From Sipunculus nudus (taxonomy: Eukaryota > Annelida > Sipuncula > Golfingiida > Sipunculidae): DNA of 64,000 bases. Numbering within the stretch: position 1 is the first letter of the stretch; each line of letters starts with the position of its first letter. Positions 56,301 to 64,000 of the stretch are shown here, piece by piece. Under the pieces are notes generated by a model that was not told where the DNA came from, searched no databases, and saw nothing but the letters and a program-made list of their open reading frames with translations. The stretch is taken from the NCBI GenBank assembly GCA_026874595.1, contig CM049320.1, positions 18,736,988 through 18,800,987 on the forward strand, written 5' to 3'. The position numbers and the translations under genes were made by a program.

Positions 56301-56839
56301 TCTGTAAATCATTATGGACATACAAAATTTCGCGTTTGTTGCTGTAAGGACTAACTTTACTAACATCATGTCGTGTCGCTGAAATTCTATTATATAATAA
56401 TATCGAAAGTAATTTTATTTTAATTACATGAACTTTAATCAATACCAGGGATATTTTTTTCCGTGGAGACTTAAAACATAAAACTGTTAATCCGCATCGA
56501 CACATATAAGAATACAAAACGAACCTACAAAAGATACAACCTGTTTTTTTGGTTGTTACGATGAGATAGCAAACAAAAACAGAATAGATTAGTACCAAAA
56601 CATTTGTATAAAGATCATCGGTTTTTCCGTGGGATTAAGGTGAAAAGGTATTTGTTGCAAGTGCATGTAAATTATATATGTTCAAAGTTACAACAAACAT
56701 TGTAAATGATTATCTCTTGGAAACATACATAATTTGTTCCAAGATAAACATCCATACTTTTCTTTAAGGTTTATACTTGTGAAATCAGTGGGTTATCGAG
56801 ATCTAACCTGTGTACCAGAGCTTATGCAGTTTTTCTATC

Positions 56840-56909
56840 ATGGCATGCAACAAAAGCCAAAGAGTCAAAGGGGTAACTGCACTCCTATTAAGTACACTGT
56901 ATGTTTCGG
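56840..56909 (+). CDS. Signal-peptide exon of the 57 kb CTLD gene
   Basis: The ATG at 56840 opens MACNKSQRVKGVTALLLSTL then YVS, with a G/GTAAGT donor. Lysine and arginine residues precede a hydrophobic core, as in a signal peptide; exit is phase 1. An earlier ATG at 56824 is out of frame. The CTLD exon 320 bp downstream enters in phase 2, so a small bridging exon is missing or the gene model is broken. Confidence 0.6.
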
Positions 56910-57227
56910 GTAAGTCAACAAGGATAGATTATTGTAAATTTTTTTAAACAGCTGTTATAATGTTTGCCTATCCTGTATATTAGCGATCGGGAGTAGAGGT
57001 TTATTATGTATACGGGAAGAGTTTTTTAATTAGTTGTTGTGTGATCATGAATAAGCTTACTATATAAGTAAAATTTTCTTTGAATATCTGTATCGGAAAT
57101 GGACGGCACACATATGATGACATTAGACAATAATTATGGTATTTATAGAGAGGTGCTTGTTAAGGGAAATAATATTTTTTAAATATTTTTTATACCCAAA
57201 ATTTTCATTGTCCTTTGGTATATATAG

Positions 57228-57436
57228 TCTTAACCATCCGATGCCCGACAACTTCATCCTCCGTGCCTCAAAATGCTACTACGTCAACTGTGATCTGCTT
57301 TCTTGGAATGGAGCCGTCGAAGCATGCTTTTACCTTGGAAGTCATCTGGTAACGATTTGGGATCAATCACAAGACAATCATGTCCATAGTGTTATCAGCG
57401 TCAATGATGCCTATTGGATTGGTGGCTACAATAATG
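57228..57436 (+). CDS. C-type lectin-like domain, N-terminal exon
   Basis: After a GGTATATATAG acceptor (phase 2) the frame reads MPDNFILRASKCYYVNCDLL, then SWNGAVEACFYLGSHLVTIW and ends AYWIGGYNN at a G/GTAATT donor (phase 1). It has all marks of a long-form CTLD start: the extra cysteine near KCYY, W-x2-A-x3-C, GSHLVTI and WIG. Only the first half of the domain is present. CTLD proteins of this type are usually secreted or cell-surface recognition proteins. Confidence 0.8.
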
Positions 57437-59836
57437 GTAATTATTTCTCTTTCTTTCTGAGAATATGAACAAATGATCCCGTTATAATATTTTATCCATA
57501 AAACAAGGCAGAAGTGTATTAAGAGATAATTTCTTAAATAATTATAATGATAATTATAAAAAACGATAACAATAATAGTAATAATTTATAGCCATACATA
57601 AAATATACCTACAAAAATGCAACAGAAGAAGAGAATGCATCTCTGATTTGAATGGGAAGTCATTTCCATAATATTGGAGCTGAAGTTCTTTAGAATCATT
57701 ATGTAATAATCTTTGACCTAGGCAATATTAAGTGAACTTACCAAGAACTTACCTGGATATAAAGTAAAATGTGTCTATCGAAGTCATCTAGTAGCTAAAA
57801 ATACTAATTTCCTTCTGTGTTCGTCATGAATTATAATATCAACAAGTACGTAGATCATTTCATCGGTCACACCTTTCCACTTATCATGGATGAATGATCT
57901 GCCTTGGTCCTTTCTTTGTATCTTTGTCTTTTCGCCCTCGATGTTTCGTAATCAGCATAAGTACATAACATTTTATGAAACATTTTGATCCTCTTTCCAC
58001 AGTCTATGAGTCATTTATTTATTTATATAAATATGTCCCCTGCCCCACTGTTGGTTTTTTTCCGTGTCTGTATGTATATCTGTCTCAACTTTCGAAAGCC
58101 CTCGACAGATGGTGTCTTATTTTTTCGTCTGCCTTAAGTTAGTCTCTCTGCACCCTCTACAAATCAGCAATCACTCTAAATCTTTTTTTTTCAAACGTTT
58201 AGTATATGTCCGTTATTCCTCATAGCTTATTGATTTGGTCAATATCTGTCAAATGTCAAGGTCAATGTTACTGGAAAATTTTAAAGCCAGTTTTCCCATA
58301 TTTTTGTCAGAATGGTGATAACCACATGAACTGAAGCTCATCCGTCTTTCTATTTTTCCTCGATGCATTGTTGCTGCAGTCAAGCATGAATACATATATC
58401 GCAACAAATTTCATGAAATCTGAAAAAAAAAAATGAGCTCTATACTTATATATACGAGTTCTGTGTAGCAAGTCTTGCCGAATTTGAGTACTTTTATATT
58501 ATGCAGTCGTAAGGATCGCCTAATTATCCCCAATCCCCATCAAACGAGAATATGTGAGATATTATTTAACATGATCTATAGGTCGCAGTTTTACAGGAAT
58601 TGGTTTGAAACGCACGATACCATCACAAAATGTTTTTACTAAGGGATAATGGTCATGGGGGGGGGGGGGGGTGCACCTGATAAAGAACATAACATATCAT
58701 TTTGTGCATATCTCAAAAACTTCAAATAATCCTCTACTTTTTTAACTTCCAGTTACATTGGCTTGTGTTCTTCTGTAACCGCGGTTAAATGTTTAGAGTA
58801 AAACTTTTTACTTGAAAATGTGTATGTTATCCTTGTCAATTTTAGACAAGGGTGGCCATGCATAGTTTCCTAAGTTTAACTGACACAGTTCCTATTTTCT
58901 TCAACTCATTTTGAGTGGCTCTTGCCATCAAATAGAAATATGTGATAGTTTAATGCCTAACCCCTCGGATTCTACTGTTTATGGTCAAAATTGGTCAAGG
59001 TCGCCAAAACATTTTCCCCAAATCTTTATAAAAAAGTGACCGTTATGATAATGAAAACAGCTGAGAAATTATTACTCTTCATGAAATCAGTTTGGGCATA
59101 TGAACAGATGTTTGTATTCTTTAATGCAAAGGTTAACTTAGCTAGGATCCTTTCGTGTTCTTAAAACTGTAGTATAAGGATAAGGCACTTTCCATTATAA
59201 ATACTAAACTTAATCAACAAAATTGATTTTTTTTTCTTTGGAGCCTTAGAATATACAGAAATACTGAAAAATATCAGGCATTTCAAGGTACCTTTCATAA
59301 AGATATAACAAATAATTTATTTATGTGGAGACAACAAACACAAACACAACAGGACCAAGCCGATTGACAGACTCTTTAATTTAAAAGTCTCACTATGTTT
59401 GCATCAGCTGTTTACTTTTCGATATGAAACCATTCCCATCATCTTCTTGATATTCTCTGGACCTTTAAGTGATATTTCATCACATATTTCAGAGTCATAC
59501 ATCTTGAATTTGCATATTTGGTAGGATTTACAAAATAAGAGACTCCATGTGAGTCCCTTGAATAATAATCTTTGTTTATTACATATATTACGGTATTCTG
59601 TTTTAGACAATGACTAATATGAAGCTCGAGCAAAAGTGCAACAATTTAATTCATCACCTGAATCTATATATCAAAGTATCAATAAAACGTCTAATTGCTA
59701 TATTTTACCAAAAATAGAACATTATTATATAACGGCCTAATATACAGAGGCAAATGTTAAACACATAATCAACATATCGGCCAAAAAACAAAGCATATAT
59801 AATACACATAATCAAAATTTAAACTTCACTTTTCAG
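57437..59836. other. Intron-like sequence; second half of the lectin domain not found
   Basis: A weak candidate at about 57721-57830 reads GYKVKCVYRSHLVAKNTN then FLLCSS and a stop, after a GACCTAG acceptor, but it enters in phase 0 rather than 1. A run of 11 or more G lies at 58658. Nothing else was recognised. Confidence 0.35.
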
Positions 59837-59926
59837 TGCCAGTTACAACCAACTCTTTGATGCCTGCGACCACATCCATGCAATCTCCATCCACTGAAAC
59901 CTGTCATTCTACAGAAGCCACACCTG
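59837..59926 (+). CDS. Ser/Thr/Pro-rich linker exon
   Basis: A 90-nt exon between a CTTTTCAG acceptor and a G/GTACTG donor, phase 1 at both ends and divisible by three. It encodes VPVTTNSLMPATTSMQSPST then ETCHSTEATP, a mucin-like stalk likely to carry O-linked sugars. It is phase-compatible with the CTLD exon at 57228-57436, so it may follow a missing second CTLD half or be joined directly. Confidence 0.6.
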
Positions 59927-60179
59927 GTACTGTTGTTGACTATTTTATACTAGGTCACGTAATGGATGATATTTCGTAATATACAAACCAGAAGTATGTC
60001 TATACACAATAACTGGCAAAGTCCAACTTCATTTTATGAACCTGCTCCATGAAATTCTTGGTAATACCAGTTACGTCATGAGACATTAACAGAAAAAGCC
60101 AATTAAGTAGAGAGGATAAGTGTTTTGATTGGATTTCATATTTATTGACTTGATTTTATATTTGTCTGTTTGCCCCCAG

Positions 60180-60227
60180 CCCAGATGACGACAGTTGTGA
60201 AGCACTTGCTTGATACTTTTATTGTTG
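60180..60227 (+). CDS. Possible short linker exon
   Basis: A 48-nt segment after GTTTGCCCCCAG, ending at G/GTACAT, phase 1 at both ends. It encodes AQMTTVVKHLLDTFIV in frame with the preceding linker exon. Splice borders and symmetry support it; the short length does not. Confidence 0.35.
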
Positions 60228-60767
60228 GTACATGTCTGTTATCCACCAGAGTCTGTTGTTTTGGTCAAGGAAAACCTAAAATTATTCTTCAACGTCCAAT
60301 CATTGTCCTCATGGACATAATCTGAAGCTAATGATCAGAACGATACTAAGATCATTAAGTACAGATTGTTATTTTATAAAGCATGATTGCCTCCGTTTGC
60401 TTTTACAGTGACAAACATTTTTTAACAGACATTTTCAAAGCTATGTAATATAGTTTTTAAAGATATAAAATAAAGTCTTTTTTTGTCGTCAGGAATCATA
60501 TAATAAGACTTACATGAAACTATAAGTACCCGACACATTTCGCTTATTTTGGGCCAAAAGGGAAAATTACTGTAAATTCCTTGATGCTCATTCCAATCGT
60601 TTCATCTATGATCTGGCTGACTGAACTAACCGATCTTCTCTTTGAAATCTCTGTTTGTCTTTTCAACTTTCCTGACATAACGGGCGTTGTGGTTTGTTGG
60701 AACCCACGCAAGAAATGCACCATTAATCTCTATAGCTATTTTGTACTTTAATCCGTTTGTTCTTCAG

Positions 60768-60923
60768 GCAATAATGGATCCCCGAACACTTGTTAATGGA
60801 AACGAGGCGCCACTGGATTCCTCGTACACGGCAGCCAATCGATATTCACAACGGCCCGAAGTCGGATCCAGTGCGCGTTCCATTGTTGCAAAGAACGGGA
60901 GTGTACCAGCTTTACTTATGTAA
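60768..60923 (+). CDS. Terminal exon with hydrophilic tail
   Basis: After TTTGTTCTTCAG the frame reads AIMDPRTLVNGNEAPLDSSY, then TAANRYSQRPEVGSSARSIV and ends NGSVPALLM with TAA. Codon use is GC-rich and protein-like. It looks like an intracellular tail. Upstream in the same frame a hydrophobic stretch (LISIAILYFNPFVLQ) is open from 60687, so it could instead be one larger exon with a membrane segment. Entry at the CAG would be phase 0, which does not match the phase 1 exit at 60227. Confidence 0.5.
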   Translation, partial: AIMDPRTLVNGNEAPLDSSYTAANRYSQRPEVGSSARSIVAKNGSVPALLM

Positions 60924-60929
60924 AATCGA

Positions 60930-62440
60930 ACGCCACCTGCTCGCTAAATTTTGAAACACTGAATCTTAGTGGCCCCTCAGTACCTGATACGATTTTCTCT
61001 GTTAAGAAAATTTAGAGAAAAAGAAGTACCAAAACTGCTAAACAGATTTTGCGTCAAATATCGGATCTGTTTTCCTATTACATCTCTGTTTATAAGCACT
61101 GATATAACGCTTTCTCCTCCTTATATGTACATTCATATATAAGGCATAAACTCCTAGCTATTTTTAATATAGATTCGTGATTTGGTCAAATTTTATCTCA
61201 CCGTTGGCCTTTATGACAAGAAACGCGAGTGAGTAGTAATTCAGCAATATAGATTAGAATCGAGTATACACATGTTATAGGTAGATAGTGACTTGATATC
61301 ATTTATCGAATTGCTCTTGGACTAGTGGTCAAACGTTATGTATTGCATTAGAATTGGGGTTATTATATATCGCATCTAAATATCGAATAAGCATTCATCA
61401 TGAACATGATGATTTTCTAGACGTTCTAGGTGTGCAAAGTAATGAATTTCTTACTTTTTCAGTTTGCGTTTATATATATATATATCACTAAAATAATATA
61501 AAATAAATGGTGTTAATTTCCTGCTTCTTTACGGAGTTATGTGTTCAAAGTATATTGACTTGCCACATCCATGTAACAGGACAAAAACGTGAAGAAAAAT
61601 AGTTATTTCATTCTCATATAACAATATACGACATCTCCGTTATTGGGTGATAGTGACTATATTTATGCTTTTAGATGTTTACGTATAAAGACAAGCTGTC
61701 TGTATAGTCAATGGTTTATTGATGAACAAAAAAGGTACAAATTGGCCACATCAAAACAGCTCTACATAACAACATCAGTATCAGCGTACACCTTTTAAAG
61801 AGAGAAGAAAGATGAGGAAAGTTAACAATAATTTTTGCTTTCACTTTACGATAAGGTTCATACGAGGTGGAACGATATCAACTTTGCAAGTATAATTCCT
61901 CAAACGTGAACAGGTTTGGGTCAGGCGACCATGGCAGTTTAGCTATTCGGTAGCCCAGTCCTAATTTGGTACTTTTGCCATTAAGTCGTTATCTATAAAG
62001 TTAATCATATATTTATTTAAAGTTCAATCACGAGAACGCATTTAATAATCAAATCAGTGAAAATATGGAGTGGTCAGTTGCCATTGCAGAATTGGTCACT
62101 ATATACATCCATGTAACAGAACACATATTTCACAAACAAGTTATATGTAGAAAGTTATATGTTCAAAGTAATCAAACGGGTTTTATGATGGATCATAAAT
62201 ACGCAAATGAACACAACATTACCATATCAGTATATGCATATGCAATGAGGCAGTGAAAGGAATTTTTTCTGCTAAGTTCCCTATACTCAGCTGATAAGCC
62301 GAATATCTTCTGCTGATAGCATTGCTATATATACTTCATATCTGTCAATGCTAGCAGACTAGTAGATTAGTTCCAAATAGGGAAGTTTTAGTTGAATGAT
62401 TCCAACGGCTTTCGGGGCTCTAATTAGATGTTCTGAAGGT
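60930..62440. other. No recognisable feature
   Basis: AT-rich sequence. The word ACATCCATGTAACAG occurs near 61565 and 62106, a minor repeat. The frame at 62065-62256 has no support. Confidence 0.4.
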
Positions 62441-62455
62441 TCACAAACATAAAAC

Positions 62456-62830
62456 TGGCTTCTGTGGCTCAGGGGTAGGGCGCAGGACTCAAAGCCGGGA
62501 GATCGTGAGTTCAAATATTAGCCGAGGCGGTGAGATTTTTTCACGGTCGGCCCCCATCCAGGATGAGCGCTCTGCAAGTTAAATGGAGAAACTGTGCGCA
62601 TTAGTCGTGCTTCACTCACAAACAAGTGCGCCTTTCATGGGTTCCTCGGTGTTATGGCCCAGTTATGGGGATGACACACAGCCAGGGCCCGCTAGAGTGG
62701 TATACCGAACCTGGTTAACGCAAGGAAAGATTGGATATAAGCTTGTTTCACATACTCCAACACCGGAACGGAACTCTGAATATACTTAGTTAAGCAAAAC
62801 ATAAATATAGAGGCGGTAACCTCCAACAAA
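62456..62830 (+). mobile_element. tRNA-derived SINE, copy 4
   Basis: TGGCTTCTGTGGCTCAGGGG head with GAGTTCAAATATTAGC (diverged B box), a CTCACAAACAAGTGCGCC body and GAGGCGGTAACCTCC end. Confidence 0.85.
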
Positions 62831-63144
62831 AGAAACTTAAAAAAGGTAAGACCACTTTGTGAATTTCTTCGTGCTTAGGCACGGCACCAGCCCTTTACAT
62901 TAAAATAAAATTTTAAGCTCTCACTCATGATGTACTTAACAAAACCACGACGACATCTTTCATAATATTACCAGAATTACTGAACTCTACTACAAAGGTA
63001 GACTTTCTTGGCTTTTCCTGTTTACGAATAATAAAACAATTTCACTGTAAAGTTTCTACGTATTCCAGTATTTTCAAGGAACATCTGATTATTTCATATC
63101 GAAGTGTAATTAACAAATAACAATCTCCAACATTCACATGGGCA

Positions 63145-63150
<6 letters not shown>

Positions 63151-63197
<47 letters not shown>
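63151..63197. repeat. (TA)n microsatellite
   Basis: About 23 TA units directly before the Penelope-like remnant. Confidence 0.95.
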
Positions 63198-63198
<1 letters not shown>

Positions 63199-63345
63199 AT
63201 AAGTGATATAGCCGTGTTAGTCTATAGTTGAAGCGAAAGTTAAGAAAACAGTGACGCCTTTTAGATAGACTACCTAGTTTATTAACACACGAGCTTTCGT
63301 AGTACAAAGACTTTTTCGTCAGGTGGTTATTAAGTGGGAACGTGT
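63198..63345 (-). mobile_element. Penelope-like terminal remnant
   Basis: GCCGTGTTAGTCTATAG, GTGACGCCTTTTAGATAG and CACGAGCTTTCGTAGTAC are sequences I associate with Penelope/Neptune-type element ends found in many animals; that link is from memory. On the minus strand CTGACGA (63316-63322) is followed by GAAAGC (63293-63298), matching the CUGANGA and GAAA strands of a hammerhead core with a weak stem between. Confidence 0.5.
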
Positions 63346-63484
63346 AGAGAGATGTTATATGATGGGACGACAATGTATAGAGTCCATAATGCCAGAAACA
63401 GTGTATTTATATGCTGATTGGATATTTAGTAATATCATAACCATGATGCCCTGGGTGGGCGGGGTACAGTGAGTACACATCGCT

Positions 63485-63787
63485 TCACTCGGGAATTCCG
63501 CGGAACCGAATGAAGGTCGACGTCATCCATATCGTGTCGTCACGTCGAAGCGCCCGGTCGAAAGTACGGCCCTCCATGGTACAGCCCGCCATCTCCAACA
63601 GTAGTCGCCTACCGAGTCCCTTGCCGAATGCCAAAATCGGTCCGATAAATCGGTCGAGGGTGTGCCGCGAGCCGGATACCCAACCGTACTCCCTCTATGA
63701 GGGAGGGGAGGTACGATTTCCCAGTGCTCTGTCCGGCCCAGGAGTTGTCTCTCCCGCCTCGACCATCGGGCCCGTTAGATGTTCCAT
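63485..63787 (-). pseudogene. GC-rich reading frame interrupted by one TAG
   Basis: On the minus strand an ATG at 63787 opens MEHLTGPMVEAGETTPGPDR to a TAG at about 63695. The same frame then continues for 69 codons (GWVSGSRHTLDRFIGPILAF, then EGRTFDRALRRDDTIWMTST) to a TGA at 63485. Residue mix looks like a real protein. The plus strand also has an open 105-codon frame (63510-63827), but it is rich in Ser, Pro and Arg as expected of an antisense shadow. The CpG-rich block may be coding sequence of a transposable element near the Penelope-like remnant. No family was recognised. Confidence 0.35.
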
Positions 63788-64000
63788 GCTAGGCCGCGGT
63801 ATGCAAGCCACTGGTGCAAGCCACTAACTGGCCATTAGTATGCATTAATGACTAAAATATACAGAAATACGTGGTGGTATGCTTGATATACAACAGCTGA
63901 TTCTTATAGATTATTTGATAAATCAATACAAATCCCTACTTATTTCCTGATACCGCCATATTGCAGTTATATCCTTTATTGATTCATGCCCCCCCCCCGA

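Noticed and set aside
59404-59633. Two overlapping minus-strand frames of 64-68 codons
   Set aside because: One (FCKSYQICKFKMYDSEICDE) looks slightly protein-like, but there are no splice borders and it lies antisense inside the 57-61 kb gene.

Overview
The window looks like AT-rich nuclear DNA of an animal, most likely a marine invertebrate and possibly a mollusc. The evidence is spliced genes with GT/AG borders and short exons, several C-type lectin-like (CTLD) exons, tRNA-headed SINEs, Helitron, hAT and Penelope-like repeat remnants, and many long (TA)n arrays. The species call is inference. There is no long single-exon gene, no true tRNA or rRNA gene, and no CRISPR. Most of the sequence is repeats and introns.

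Genes are visible only as small exons. I assembled them from splice borders and checked them by intron phase and exon length. The best sets are: a minus-strand CTLD gene (about 8.84 to 5.97 kb, four exons); a minus-strand signal-peptide gene (19.3 to 17.0 kb, three exons); a plus-strand signal exon at 34.6 kb joined in phase to a CTLD-start-like exon at 36.8 kb; a minus-strand signal exon plus long internal exon (39.07 to 38.0 kb); two plus-strand terminal-exon pairs (32.57-33.03 kb and 43.97-44.74 kb); and a plus-strand CTLD gene (56.84 to 60.92 kb), with a second signal exon pointing the other way at 56.1 kb. A lone CTLD exon lies at 29.2 kb. Most introns are phase 1 and many exons are symmetric 1-1, as is usual for extracellular domain proteins. 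Together they suggest a cluster of secreted or membrane lectin-like proteins. No gene is complete end to end, and some junctions are out of phase.

Repeats by region: 0.48-5.70 kb and 21.89-26.40 kb are two copies of one roughly 5 kb segmental duplication. A tandem-repeat family with a unit of about 120-170 bp occurs at 7.2-8.1, 11.4-12.1 and 15.5-16.7 kb. Elements with hairpin ends lie at 14.2-15.1 and 37.0-37.3 kb. A large foldback element (27.6-29.1 kb) encloses a broken reading frame. A hAT-type element with a perfect 8-bp target duplication lies at 41.34-42.84 kb, and a 127-bp Helitron with diagnostic ends at 46.84-46.97 kb. Two copies of one MITE lie at 31.1 and 45.9 kb, and four near-complete SINEs at 21.0, 34.9, 55.5 and 62.5 kb. 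Two satellite-like arrays lie at 48.3 and 49.2 kb. Penelope-like remnants with hammerhead-ribozyme-like core words lie at 10.1, 47.3 and 63.3 kb.
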